Positions 46,991 through 59,024 of a stretch of 64,000 bases of DNA are shown piece by piece (the first letter of the stretch is position 1; each line of letters opens with the position of its first letter). Source of the stretch: Amphibalanus amphitrite (taxonomy: Eukaryota > Arthropoda > Thecostraca > Balanomorpha > Balanidae). Position numbers and translations under genes: made by a program. The notes beneath the pieces were generated by a model. The model was not told the DNA's origin, made no database searches, and saw only the letters and a program-made list of their open reading frames with translations. The DNA lies in NCBI RefSeq assembly GCF_019059575.1, contig NW_024881566.1, positions 1-64,000 of the forward strand, given 5' to 3'.

Positions 46991-48916
46991 TCACACGGTA
47001 ATGTCGCCAGTGTCGTGATCCTGCGGCGTCCGGAGCAGCGGCGGCTCCGCCGTGACGCCGTTGTCGTCCACCGCAGCGATGATGGGCTGTCGGTCGGCGT
47101 CGCCGCGCCGGCGGACGCAGCAGCACAGCTGGCGCAGCGAGCAGTCGTCCTCGTCCTCGCGGTACACGCCCGTCTCGGGAGCCGAGCGGCGCACCGCCAG
47201 AAACTCGTCCAGCGGCGACATCGGGAACCCGTCGCGGTAGAAGGCCTTGATGGTCTCGTACGAGTCCATGATGATCGAAATCATAAGACTGATGACGACG
47301 TAGATGAAGAAGAAAATGAATACGTAGATGTAAAGCTTAGAGAACCAGTAAATCATGCTGGACCGAGGCCAAACCTGAGCGAAAGTCGCGAACATGTCAT
47401 CCCCATTCATCAGCGAGAATAGCGTCTCGGAAGTCTTGCTAATGGTGCGGAACTTGAGATGATATGGCGCCAGAACGAGCCAGCCACAGAAGACAAATCC
47501 GGCATAGGAAATGGTAGCGCATACAGAGAAGCGCAGCACGCTCGGCATGGCGCTCTTCACTGTCAGGATCAGGACGTTGTAGGATTTGAAGAAGCTGAAG
47601 TAGCGCAGCATGCCCACCCAGACGAGGAGGTTGCCGGCCCCCAGCACCACGGCACACAAGTTCCAGGTCTCGACACCAATAGGAGACGGGATCAAGTCTA
47701 TATCCAGCTGGATATGGATGAGAGACGCGAAAACAATCAGTCCGTCGTTGATGATGATGAGGACGTACCAAAGATTGAGGAAGCGCAACTGTTCCTCGTA
47801 CGTCAGGTCGTATTCAAAATGTTCGTGCAACAGAGACACGGTCTCGATTCGTAGCAGCTGTGCTCGATACATGGAACGCATACACATAGCGAAAGAAGAA
47901 ATGCAGACCATAATGACCAGAGAGCTGATGATCGTGAAGAACACCTTCAGCGGGGCGCCGTCGCCGCTGGTTTCCAGGTTGCCGTTGCACGGCTTCAGGT
48001 GCGACTCTACATTCATCCTGACCAGCATCCGGCCGTCCTGACCGCCGTTCTCGAGCACCAACGCCGCCTGGAGCCGGTAGCAGTCCGGCTCGTTGGCCGG
48101 AATCATCTCCTTCAGGCGCACGGCGTTCAGCGCGAACGACAGCGTGGTGCGCGTCAGGGCGACAAAGGACACATTGAAGTCGTGCTTACCAAGGAAAGCA
48201 CGCGTGGAGAAATTGTGGTTTTGTATTTCTACAGGGGTTGGCCTCAGATCCACACAACGCTGGCGCACATGCGCGTCAAAAGCGTACGACAGATTGGTTG
48301 GGAAGACACGAGCGCGACGATACCCATCCAGACAGAGGCGTACCGGCGGCACTGTGTCGTCCGTGTAGCCGATCCCGCTCACCGTCAGGTTGTCCAGGTC
48401 GTGGTAGGCATTCACAGCGAAGTCGAGCGTCTCGAAGTAGCTCTGTTGCGAGTAGACGGCCAGCGGTCCGGCGCCGGGAGGGTAGACGTTCACCTCACGC
48501 GTCACATCCCAGCCCAGGATGAAGAGGTGATCCAGCGAGAACTGGGTGTTCTCCAGAAAGCTGACATGGGCAAGCCGGCTTGTGGCAAACAAGCTTAGCT
48601 GGATAGTGATCAGCACCACTTTGAATATCTGAAGGCTCAGCTTGAATGGCAGCTTCTTCCGAGCGCGGTATTTCTCGATCGGGTTCATGAAGAAGAACTG
48701 CAGCTTTCGACGCACCCGCTCGCCGGCAGCCTGCTGCGCGGGGTCGTCGGCCGGGAAGTGCTCGAAGCGGCCCTGGCCGGTGGAGCCGCAGTGCGACCCC
48801 GGGTCCGCGGTGACGTTTCGGCTGGCGGCGGACTGTCGCCGCCGCAGCACGGGCGACGGACACGGCGACGGGCTCGGCGACAGTCGCGCGCTGACCACGG
48901 CCGGACTGCCGATCAT
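46991..48916 (-). CDS. TRPML: Mucolipin (TRPML) endolysosomal cation channel, uninterrupted
   Basis: This 641-codon frame starts at the ATG at 48916 (MIGSPAVVS); an acceptor-like CCGCAG sits just upstream, so a spliced 5'UTR is possible. After a Ser/Pro-rich N-terminus and the basic RARKKLPFK segment come TM1 (about 95-113) and a luminal mucolipin domain with paired cysteines and N-glycosylation sites (NLT, NLS, NFS, NVS). Five further TM segments lie between about 324 and 550. The selectivity filter NGDDMF is at 504-509. The cytosolic tail has a CCC cluster (598-600), like the palmitoylated motif of TRPML1. These channels release Ca, Fe and Zn from late endosomes and lysosomes under PI(3,5)P2 control. 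The length matches the family. Vertebrate mucolipin genes have many introns, so an intronless coding region suggests retrocopying or intron loss. Confidence 0.95.
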   Translation of the reverse strand: MIGSPAVVSARLSPSPSPCPSPVLRRRQSAASRNVTADPGSHCGSTGQGRFEHFPADDPAQQAAGERVRRKLQFFFMNPIEKYRARKKLPFKLSLQIFKVVLITIQLSLFATSRLAHVSFLENTQFSLDHLFILGWDVTREVNVYPPGAGPLAVYSQQSYFETLDFAVNAYHDLDNLTVSGIGYTDDTVPPVRLCLDGYRRARVFPTNLSYAFDAHVRQRCVDLRPTPVEIQNHNFSTRAFLGKHDFNVSFVALTRTTLSFALNAVRLKEMIPANEPDCYRLQAALVLENGGQDGRMLVRMNVESHLKPCNGNLETSGDGAPLKVFFTIISSLVIMVCISSFAMCMRSMYRAQLLRIETVSLLHEHFEYDLTYEEQLRFLNLWYVLIIINDGLIVFASLIHIQLDIDLIPSPIGVETWNLCAVVLGAGNLLVWVGMLRYFSFFKSYNVLILTVKSAMPSVLRFSVCATISYAGFVFCGWLVLAPYHLKFRTISKTSETLFSLMNGDDMFATFAQVWPRSSMIYWFSKLYIYVFIFFFIYVVISLMISIIMDSYETIKAFYRDGFPMSPLDEFLAVRRSAPETGVYREDEDDCSLRQLCCCVRRRGDADRQPIIAAVDDNGVTAEPPLLRTPQDHDTGDITV

Positions 48917-49329
48917 GGCGACACTGCGGCACACACAACTAGTGACAAAACGCTCATAAGGGCATTACTTATGAGTTATAAGGTTAGCCTAGCACCACCT
49001 AGCTTATCACAAATTTCTATTCACACATGTGTGTAGGAAAAGGATACATGACATTGTGGGAATATATATTTAGGAGAGGTTAGTGCTTTCATTTAGATGA
49101 GTATCCTATTCCCTTTTTCTTGAACACCTTATACCTCTAAATAGAAATTATTTGGCTCTCCTAGTCCTTCAGGTACCTGGGTGAAAGCACTTCCATTAGT
49201 GTAAATTGTAAAAGTTGCTAATCATGCTTCTTCAATAGCATCAAAATTAGGCAAAACAGCAATAAAACCCCCAAAATTGACCACCAATACATCCAAACAA
49301 TTCCACATACATAACATATGTAAGGCAAC

Positions 49330-50928
49330 CATAGGCGTCGCCAGAGATTTTCGGTTGGGGGGGGGGGGCAAAATCAACTTTTGTGTTAAAACTTGCCTTT
49401 CCCCAGTCTTTACTCACTCGTTTTACACATCATTCGACGCGCAATGGTGCGAGGAATCCGATGGTGACAAAGGTTTTCTTCTAGCTATGACATGTTATTT
49501 TTTACAGAAAAATTCGAAATTTTGAAATTTCATGACAAAAACGACTGGTAGAATTATGATATATAGTTGCTGCGATTGCCGACGCACTGCAGAGGGCCCC
49601 TGTGTAGACGCTCGACGCTCATGATCATTACCCAGAAAAAGGTGAAAAACGCTCCATTTAATCGGATCACCCTTCTAAAACCTCCATTCACGCATGCATG
49701 CAGAGGTTTTACGTGAAATGCATAGGACTTATCCCAGCCACCGATCGTAGCTAAGTTGGGCATTCGGCGGAGAGTAAATGTCGGAAGTGTGAATCGGAAG
49801 TAATTTATCTTTGCTCCAGTGAGAGGAAGTGTTTTGTTCACTCGAGTGTGAACAAAAGTTTCTCGTTTTTCGTGTGAAGGGAAGCGCTGCAAACGCGAAC
49901 AAAAACTGTTAAACGGAACCAAAAGTTACGCACAGCATAGCGGCAAGGGATCCCTTAGAGATAGGTTTGGGACTTCCAGGCCATTTCAGGCCACTCAGGG
50001 TCAGTGTGGACTCTCTGAAGTCTGCTTAGGATCCCAGAGATCGGCGTGGGTCACCCCAAATATTTACGTGTACGTGGTGCTTTAGGGCTTTCCGAGCCCA
50101 AGGTGGGGCCCTCAGAAGCCAGTGTGGGCGGCGGGCGCTGAGAGACTTGGCCCAGGGTGAGCCTGGAGCCCTCGGATAACAGTGTGAACCCTCGGGGTCT
50201 GTGTCGAATCCCTAAGGACCTTACGTAGGGACATAATAAACATGTGTTGCGGACCTCATAGGGACACGTGAGCTGTGACCCCTCAGATGCCGGCTTGGGG
50301 TTAGCAAAGTATGTCGCCTCAAAAGTTTGGCTGAACTATCAGAGGCCAGTTAAGGTGCTCAGAAATGTTCGAAGGCTCAAAGATCTCTGTATGGGCCCTC
50401 AGAGAACATGGACACCAGTGGGACTTTCAGAGGCCCGTTTGGGCCCTAGTCTGAAAGCTTCTTTAGGGCTCAGTGGAGCTCCTTAGGAGCCTTTGTTTAA
50501 AGCAAGCTCATGAGCCCTGCGACACTCGTACGGTAATTGAGCCTGTCGCAGACATTTGACGAGAGTTGAGAAAGGCCCCGAAGATTTCGGTTCACGCTTT
50601 GAACGAAAATTGTGTCAGCACTCCAAAACTTATGAAAAATCAGCTGTAAAATGTAATAAAGAACGAACTAGGGACATGGAATGAATCACAGCATTGACAT
50701 TTCCGAGTCTGGACTCGGAGTCTTGAAGATTTTGGCGACTGCGAGTCAGACTCTGGTATAAACTGCACGCTCCAACCGAGTCTGACCTCACAGACATTCT
50801 CAGAAAGGTACCCCCCCCCATTTTTTCCCGACTCCAAAATCTCATCGGATCTGTATCGATCTCAGGGGGTGCCCGGTCCGAGGTTGGGGGGCAAGCTGCC
50901 CCGCTTGCCCCCCGTGGCGACGCTAATG
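49330..50928 (-). mobile_element. hAT-type element M', short copy without the nested insert
   Basis: The ends are CATAGGCGTCGC and GCGACGCTAATG, with the 8-bp duplication AAGGCAAC at 49322-49329 and 50929-50936. Inverted, it matches the outer parts of element M at 14567-20459. It carries a single CTCGAGTG near 49841-49848, where M has the 4.3-kb insert N. Confidence 0.93.
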
Positions 50929-50936
50929 AAGGCAAC

Positions 50937-53389
50937 CAACAAGCATTAGTAATTTTCATGCTTCAAACATAAGACACAAGAGGTTGGTGTGCAAGACCAC
51001 AATCAAACTATGCATTATACATAGTTGCAAGTGTAATTCTGATTAAAGATGCACAGTTGTACGGAAGATCCAAACACTGATTAGGTTATCATTCATAAAT
51101 AATGTACAAAACCAGCAGGTTAATGGTTTTCGTGCAATATTACTTCAAGCCAGCCTAGTTTGGTTTTGCATCCATGCCCCAAGTCAACCACTGTGCCCTG
51201 TGGTATCAACAAAGGTCAATGGTGGATCCAGAAAAGTGGTATTGGGTACAGGATAACATTGTGGTAACTGTGGTTACCATGTCCTTAAAGCCCCAGTAAA
51301 CAGAAAACTGGATGGCAGGGGACCCAGCATTCTCCCTAAGGCTGTTTTCCATTAAAAAAAATCCTCAGATTTTGCTTCCTAGCTAATTCCTCAGATTTTC
51401 CTCCTTTATTCATTGCTATGAAAATCAAAGTAAACTTTTCCTTAAATAACATAGTTACATCCTATGTGAAACCAAAACAGCAACAAAGTTTTGGAGGTTG
51501 ATGCATAAAATAATTCCATGCATCAGCAAGTGTTTTCTCAATACAACTTATAGTACTATTTAAATGTTTTTGTTCACATTTCAACAGTTACAAATACTTT
51601 TTGTAAGTAGTGATTTTAAAGCAGAGTAACATTTTCCAGATAGTGTATCAATTAGTGCAATTAGTGTATCACATACTGTATCAATCAGTAGCTTTATACT
51701 TCTTAATTGATACATATGTCCACTCAATAGCTCTGTCAAAATAGGCACAGTGTGTATGGGCTGGGGTAGGCAGGAACCTAGGCACACTTTTCCTTAGCAC
51801 CACCATTACCTCATTTATCATGATCCACAATTTTGTCACCAAGCTGTTTCAGTCAATGCATTTAGCTTAGCATAACTGATAGATGAGCTTGACAACCAGT
51901 CGATACACCTGATAAGGTTGAAAGGCGGAAAATGAAAACAGAGGCCAGTTTTATGAACAGAAAAATAGCCCCCTGCCTGATTTGATTTTACCTGAAGACC
52001 GCATCACGTACGGATTATAAACACGATGGGTACATTAATGCCGATAGAGCTTTATTCTTTATGTTCCCTATGTGAAGTGGTCTTTAGGCAAAAAATTCTG
52101 GCAGAATGCTATTTTTCTGTTGGTGATGATGATGATGATGATTAGGTTTGGTGGCGTGCCCGACCTCTGAGGGTTATATGACACCAACATGTGTTAGTAG
52201 GTAAAACTGGCCTGAGAACAGTAAAGCTTCAGCTTGGGCTGGCCTCAGGGCCCTCAGCAACTGCAATTGCAATAGTCCTGCATTACCATGCATACCGTTT
52301 TTCAAAGTTGTATCCAGATTACGGTTTTGCTCAAATTCTAAATGCCATAAAATTTCGGCTCAATTACAAGGATGTATTAATCGTCAGATCTGAAAAAAAA
52401 CTCCGCACAAAACACTAGGGAATAAAAAGAGTAAGGAGCGAGCTGTCCCTACATTCTCCTATCAATCGACAACAAATTATCTTCCGCAAATTGCAACACA
52501 TGCGCCATATATGCCATTTCCATTATCGAAAGCAGCCACTAAATGAAAGACCTGAAGGAAAATTTGCTGATCGTCCGGCTTTCACAACTAGTAGGGGAGA
52601 GAGGTCATATTGCGCCACACCTTCCTCCTGCCCAAAATTCGATTCGAACGAATACTCGAATGTGTGCAATGTGCATTTATTTCACCACCAATAACTCGCT
52701 CTTATTCCGGTCCACGGGGGCAGGTGAGGTGTCTCAGCTTTCTCGCAGACCATTTTTTGTGATTTCCTCTATTTTCTTACGCGAAACAGTCTATTTCAAC
52801 CTTTGCTAGTGTCATGGTTTATCTTAGAGATAGTGATTCAACTAATAATCATTGTTAATTGTTCGTTTAATGGTAGTTTTGAAAGTTTATCACCACCGTG
52901 GCTTCGCTGTGGCGTCGCCATATTTGAAGCTCATGAAAAATGTGTTCCATTCGTAATTGCTTGCGCCCACCCTATTTGCGCCCTATTCTTCAACCCAGAG
53001 AAACAGCATCTGGTGGTTGGGACACATTTCATTGAACACTTTGATTATTAGAGCGCTCACCTTACCATTACCTTAGCCTTCACAGCATAAGTGGCTAATG
53101 GGCTGACACGTTCAAATAGGCTACTTAGTTAGGTGGCAAACCGTTGTTTTTAATAGGGCGCTTTAACATGAGAGGCATGGGCGCTTTTTGATGGGGGAGT
53201 CCGTAAATGCGCCCTTTGCAGATGTGCCGGAAAGCTTTTCTGGGTGTGATACAAATTGGGAGTTGTTATTTGATGCCAAAATAACTGAGGTACAATTTGA
53301 GATATCATCAAACATGACAGTTGGTCAACTTTAGCCGCAGTAGGCCGATATCCGGTGGCGCAATATGACCTCTCTCCCCTACTAGCGTG
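50937..53389. other. Unassigned AT-rich region, no gene seen
   Basis: Apart from a short (GAT)n run at about 52123-52141, no feature could be supported. The open frames here are short and unremarkable. Confidence 0.5.
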
Positions 53390-54575
53390 TTAACCCGCGC
53401 CCCACTGGGGGGGGGGGCTATTTATAGCCCCCCTCCCGTTTTTCTGCAATAACTTCCAAACTGCTTGACGTATCGACGCCAAACTTTCAGTACCTTCGGC
53501 TGCATCAATTTGACACCTTGTGTCAAAATTTGAACTACGTACCTACCATAGGTCGGCCGGAAATGACGTCAGAGTGACGTCATGTTCGGCCGATTTCGAC
53601 GCAAAACATTGAACCACGGCTATCGCTCCCAAGAGCTCAGTTTTTAAGCTAGATCCAATTTCTTTGCATGAGAGGACTCAGAATAGACTGCGCTATCAAA
53701 CGGCTATCTCGGATTTTCGAAATTTTGAAAATTTAGAAAATTTTAAATAATAAAATTCAAAATTTATATTTTTACATTTTTTTTCAAAAAGTTTTTGACT
53801 TTTCGAAAAAACCGGAATATATGTGATAGAACGCATTATTATGACTACCTCTAGCAAGTTTTAACTAAATATCTTCAAAAATGGCCAAGTTATACGCATT
53901 ATTTCAAAAAATTAACAATTATTAATTTTTCAAATCAATTTTTCAGCACAAATTTGACATCGCACGCCAATATAAATAGCACTATCGTGTTCCTGAGCTC
54001 AAACTGCATCGAATAGACACCTTTTTTGTTGAAAAATTTTAACTTCAAAATTTGACCTTTTTTGACCTGAAAGTGACCTGACCTAAGCTAAATTTGACTC
54101 AAAATGACCTTGCATGACACAGACGACACCAAATTCGAAATGTTTGGCCTAAATGGACCATAAAACATGTGTCACGTGACCGACGGATGATATAATATTT
54201 TCGTGACCTGTGATGACCTGACCTTAACCTGAAAATCAAAGTACAAGTTTGGTACCCTCAGAGTATCTAGAGCATCTGTTCACGAGTGTGTGAACCAAAA
54301 ATGAGCCTGATCTGACTTGTAAGACGGCGGCCAGAGCCCAAAACGTGAAGAAGCCAAAATGCTAATGATTTTTACTTTGACCTGACCTGTGACGTCATCA
54401 GTAACCTCGAGGTCAATAAATTAGGTTTCGCTCGACAGTTTTTCCGGGGCTATCAGACGTCGTTTGAATTTTGACGATCGGCCCAGTAGTTTCGGAGTTA
54501 GGAGGGGGGGCTATGAATAGCCCCCCCCCCCCAGTAGGGCGTGTTATACGCAGACCCCAGTGGGGCGCGGGTTAA
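53390..54575 (+). mobile_element. TTAA element, subfamily 2, copy F
   Basis: TTAA-bounded, 1186 bp. The left hairpin is around GCTATTTATAGC and the right around GCTATGAATAGC. The right end has the doubled terminal module (GTAGGGCGTGTTATACGCAG, then CAGTGGGGCGCGGG). It shares GGCCGGAAATGACGTCAGAG and the TGACCT-rich section with copy C. Confidence 0.9.
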
Positions 54576-54699
54576 GATATAACGATGACTTCAAATAATT
54601 TTGATTTGTTTTATTAAAAAAATAGAAATAATTGTAGCACTTTTTTCCGGAACATAGATTATTCACACTTCTTTAAATACCAACACCGCGGTTTGCATC

Positions 54700-55150
54700 G
54701 CACAGACCACAGTCAGAGGCCAAAGGGCCAGATATGGCCCTCTGCCCTTAGGCCCTTGCGCTGCTCTCAAAGACCGGTATGACCGAAATGAGGCCGAAAT
54801 GAGGCCATTAGAGACCGAAATGAGGCCATTAAAGGCCGTTGTGAGGCCCTTGGAAGCTGGTTTAGGGCCTCAGAGCCAGATGGCCGATTTGGGCAATATG
54901 AAGCCAGTGCAGGGCAGGGCCCATGGAAGGCCAGTGTGGAACCCTGACCCTCAGACGTCGACGTGGGTCATCAGAGGCCAGAGGCCCTTACAAACCAGTC
55001 TATGGCCCTCAGACGCCAATTGGCAGTGGGGGGGGGGGGGTCTAGCCCTAGGGCCTCCAAGACCGGTGTAGGGCCGTAAAAAGCCGGCGGTTTGGGGTTT
55101 TGACCCTCGTGATAATCGACCAAGGGCCAGGGCCGTATATACGCCCATGG
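54700..55150. repeat. Imperfect GAGGCC-type repeats
   Basis: Short GAGGCCATTAGAGACCGAAAT-like units resemble the GCCCTCAGAGRCC arrays inside element N (16650-17290). Confidence 0.55.
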
Positions 55151-55383
55151 TGGTTCATCAGTTGTTAGGGCGGGGCGGGGCATGTGATATCTATATGACG
55201 GTCCTGTGATGTGATGTTGGGGTAGGTGTGTGTGTGTGGGGGGGGGGTCTGCGACACCTGAGCGAGCGTCATTTCAGCGAAAGACATTTGAGCGAAGCCT
55301 TTTCAGCGATTATCAATTTAAGCGATTGACTTTTTCAGCGATTGTCAAGTCGGCGAATTCAATCACAGCGATTATCAACTTAA

Positions 55384-56581
55384 TTAACCCGCGCCCCAGT
55401 GGCGGTCTCAGCCAACTTCGCCCTAGTGGGGGGGGGGGGGGGCATATCATACCACCCACCTCTAACTCAAAACTAAGCGGGCTAGAAAGACGCAGTAAAA
55501 AACAGTCGATAGCTCTCAATGCGTACGTTTGAAAGCATTTCGGTCATTTTTCACCTTAGATCAATATTGGGGTCACCAGAGGTCATCAAAGGTCAAAATT
55601 TGCCAAAATTGTCATTACATTTTTCAGAAAACATGCCGCTATCTCAGGAACTATGGTAGCTAGAAAAACGCATGGAAGAACAATCGATAGCTTTTGAACT
55701 CTTCTTTTGAAAAGGTCATAATCAATATTGACCTCAGGTCAACGGTATAGCCTCCAGAGGGCAAAAACTCCAAAAATAGCTGTTTTTACGAAAAGTGTTT
55801 TTCGACAATAACTTTCGACTACAAAACGCCACGACATTTCTATTGCCAGAATCGTGTTCCCCTCACCGAGACGCGTCGAATGAACTATAATTTGACCTTG
55901 AAAGGTCAACTTGAAAATTTGACCTCAGGTCAAGGTCATGACCTGACCGGAAAAGGTCACGTTGCATATCAGTCGATGCGTCTCAACAAGACAAACACAA
56001 TGAGACAATCCCCAGCGTTCTATCTCTTTCCAATCGCGAGTTATTGGCAAAAAACTGTTTGTAGCCTCAAATGACCTCGGATGACCTTTCTAGAGGCTAT
56101 CAGCAAAAATGACACCTTGGTCATCGAGTGGACTAAATCATTGTGATTCTGAAATATTTGGACTGTTCCTATGCGTACACACGGATCTAGAGGCATTTTC
56201 ATTTTTCTCCATTGACTTGTAATGGAAAGGTCACGCCACTGACCTGACCTTAGGTCACGGATATAAAAAATCCGAGATATACAAATTGTAGGCGCCCATA
56301 ACAGCATGCCATCCACCAAATTTAAAACCTTTCTGACAAACACTGCAGGCTGGACATGACTGCAAACTTTTTTAGGCTTGGTCAGTTAACTTGGCCTGGT
56401 GACCTGACCTGACATGACCTGGGGTTAAAAATTTCACACGTTGTCCAAAATTGATATACCAAAAGCTACCCCAAGCGGCGCGGAGCTACGCGCCGCGGTT
56501 TTTTATTCACACGCAAAAAAACGCGACAGGGTGGTAACACTGGTAACATATGCCCCCCTCCCCCACTGGGGCGAAGGTTAA
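55384..56581 (+). mobile_element. TTAA element, copy G, nested in the MULE
   Basis: TTAA lies at 55384-55387 and 56578-56581, with ends CCCGCGCCCCAGTGG and CACTGGGGCGAAGG. It contains the AGGTCA-TCAA-AGGTCA (DR4) site near 55578 and the conserved core around TGACCTTGAAAGGTCA near 55892. The GGCGCGGAGCTACGCGCCG stem near 56475 matches the same stem of copies A and E. Confidence 0.85.
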
Positions 56582-56632
56582 GCGAGGACTGACGAAGTGT
56601 CATTTCTAATCTTCCTCAGGTAAATGATGCTA

Positions 56633-56704
56633 TAGTAATTCGTATTTGTTTCGGGCCACACAATTTTTTATCTTAGTGTAGCCCGAAACGAATACGAATT
56701 ACTA
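56633..56704. repeat. Hairpin with 24-bp perfect arms
   Basis: TAGTAATTCGTATTTGTTTC then GGGC pairs with GCCCGAAACGAATACGAATT then ACTA, around a 24-base loop. One G-T type difference is seen in the stem. It is a MITE-like remnant inside the MULE. Confidence 0.85.
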
Positions 56705-57014
56705 TTAAGCGAGGACCAGAATCAGCGAAACAAGTTTGAGCGAATACGTATATGGAGGTCAATGGGGGACTAATTGAGCGAATACAGTTACAGCGAAACC
56801 GAACGCGACGGAAGTCAATCATTTGCTACTTTTCGCCTTTTCGGGAATTCTTGCCCTTGGAATACCCGCTTGGTAAATGGTATTTGTCATGCTTCAAGCT
56901 GCGCGCGGCAAATTAAAAATTTGCTTTTAAGCTTGGAAACCACAAAAATATCTGGCCTCATTCAGCAACTTTGATCTGGAAATGTGGAACGTGAGAGACA
57001 AGACAACGTAAGGA

Positions 57015-57197
57015 ATGCCAAGGACCAATAATAAACTCGAGGGATGGCACAGGGGGATCCAGTCTATGTTTCAGGGACCTCACCCAAATATCTGGAAATT
57101 CGTACGTTGCTTGGGGGCAAGAACAAATTTTACAACATTGGGAACTGATCTAAATTCAAGCGGGGGAATTTCGCGAAAAATAGCACAAACAATATGA
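57015..57197 (+). pseudogene. MULE transposase C-terminal relic
   Basis: This 60-codon fragment contains PRTNNKLEGWHRG followed by HPNIWKFVRCL. The pattern (RTNN-x-LEGWH, then HP-x-IW) is typical of the C-terminal part of invertebrate MULE-type transposases. No upstream catalytic domain remains intact. It lies between the inverted AGCGA arrays, which supports assigning the element to MULEs. Confidence 0.6.
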
Positions 57198-57827
57198 ATC
57201 TCTGAACAAACGTTTGGTCACCATTACTGGAAAACAGCAGGGGGAGGGGGGGGGGTGAAATCGAACCACTGGAATTCTTGAGAAATGTGACATTAAATTT
57301 GGAGCTTAATGTCTGAACTTTGAACGTGACATCCGCCATCCAGTTCCGGATTGCCATGAAAGTTCCGGAAACATTCGTTGTACGTACCGACGCTCGCAAA
57401 AGTAAGAAAAAGTACACCGTTACGGGACGATGAAGTGTTTCGCTGAAATGACAGTCGCTCAAACTGTAGTCAACGAAAATTGATAATCGCTATATTTGAT
57501 AATCCCTGAATTTGATATTTGCTAATCGCTAAGTTGCCAGTCGCTGAAAATGGTTCGCTCAAATGACGTTCGCTTAAATGACACTCGCTAAAGTCGCTCG
57601 CACCGGGGGGGGGGGGGAGACATGACCGTGATTCCTCCACCTTTTCGACCACCATCGACTTTACCTGACCTGAAAATGTGGTTGATGTCAGAAGAAAATC
57701 CTTTAAAATCGGAGGTGCCGGATGCAGATAAATAAGGTCAATCAATGCTGAAGCAATGCCGGATACCTATGCACTACATAGTGCATAAATATTGAAATGG
57801 ATGGCTGCGATGAGCATCGTTATATAT

Positions 57828-58052
57828 ACTATGTAATACGAGAAGTAGTAGCCTTTGCTCATATTAATATTCAAATAATGCACAAAATTGGATATATTAA
57901 AATAATAGGTACTGATAGTTCGCCTTGCGGCATCATCAGAGTACCTGATGATGCCGGAAGGCGAAATATCAGTATTATTTTAATGTATCCAATTTTGTGC
58001 ATTATTTGAATATTAATATGAGCAAAAGCTACTACTTCTCGTATTACATAGT
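57828..58052. mobile_element. Near-perfect foldback MITE
   Basis: Arms of about 107 bp (57828-57934 and 57945-58052) pair almost completely around a short loop; the ends are ACTATGTAATACGAGAAGTA and its complement. An 18-bp direct repeat, ACATAGTGCATAAATATT, occurs at 57777-57794 and 58046-58063. Confidence 0.88.
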
Positions 58053-58150
58053 GCATAAATATTATTCAAACGACTTTGGGTTTATTGACCCCAGGTATAG
58101 ATTCAATTAAGGCCTTAACATATCTGTATGATGCATTGTTTATATTATCT

Positions 58151-59024
58151 TTAAAGGTAGTGTGCCACCTTCCAATGATTTCCCATTGTATTTTTCCTAG
58201 GATAAGAAGCTTCTGTTTTTACCTAATATCGCAAAAAATCAAAAATGGGCCTGGAATAGTGCCTTTTTCGCCTAAAAGTTTATCGGTTTTTCGATATGTA
58301 TAACAACTGTAGTGGGCTGACCTGCAAACAGGCGTCGGCAACAATCGCGAATGCGGCGCACATGTGACAATAAGCAAAGGTCATTATAGAGTTACGACGT
58401 TACGACGTACGGGAAAGGGTTATCACCTGTCTAATCGTAGACAACACGATATCGAACTTACTCTGTGAGCCTGTATTGGTATTGTTTCTTTAATTTGACT
58501 GTCGAACATTTATTTATGGTTTGAAATATGATTTTATGTAAAATAATTGATATGAAACAGCCGTCTGTTAAGTTATGACCCCATTTCACCACACGCAAGT
58601 GGCAGAAATGGCAGAAATGACAATGATCAGCTGACGCATTTTTCTAGCCGAAGTCAGAGATGCGCGGCCTGACGCACCACGCGTATTTGGAAATTCCGAC
58701 CTCGACGAGCATCAGAAGCCACCTAACAGGCGTGTTCGAAACCGCAGGAGATGATGATGAACGGGTTTATCGAAACTTGATTGGATCAGGCTATCGGTAA
58801 TAGCGATTTTAGTGTGTGCATTTATTGTTCATAGTGGTGTGAAATGTGGTTGGGGTACGACCGACAACCCGTCGGGGCGAATTTCGCACTGGTGTACTCA
58901 AAATTTGAAGAATTTGAGACGTTTCCGTGAGTTTTGAAGGTATGGATAAGTTCTAAAAATCCGGTTCTCCTTATCCGGGTCATTAACTCCATCTGGTCCA
59001 AGAAAGCTGGCACACTACCTTTAA
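58151..59024 (-). mobile_element. TIR element K, copy 2
   Basis: The ends are TTAAAGGTAGTGTGCCA and TGGCACACTACCTTTAA. It is homologous in inverted orientation to 24733-25813 but lacks the GC-rich foldback. Its 874 bp are non-coding. Confidence 0.88.

Larger units (their letters stand above)
55243..57605. mobile_element. Probable MULE (Mutator-like) element with AGCGA-array ends
   Basis: Both ends carry long inverted arrays of AGCGA units spaced about 14-15 bp apart (ATTTGAGCGAA, TTTCAGCGA), at 55253-55380 and 57430-57600. Remaining AGCGA units flank the inserts near 56700-56800. A transposase relic lies at 57015-57197. Both outer boundaries end in G-tracts, so a 9-bp target duplication cannot be resolved. 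A TTAA element (55384-56581) and a hairpin (56633-56704) are nested inside. Confidence 0.65.

Noticed and set aside
46991-48934. Longer mucolipin frame starting six codons upstream
   Set aside because: That start is GTG on the minus strand. The first ATG is at 48916, and an acceptor-like CAG lies in the extra stretch.
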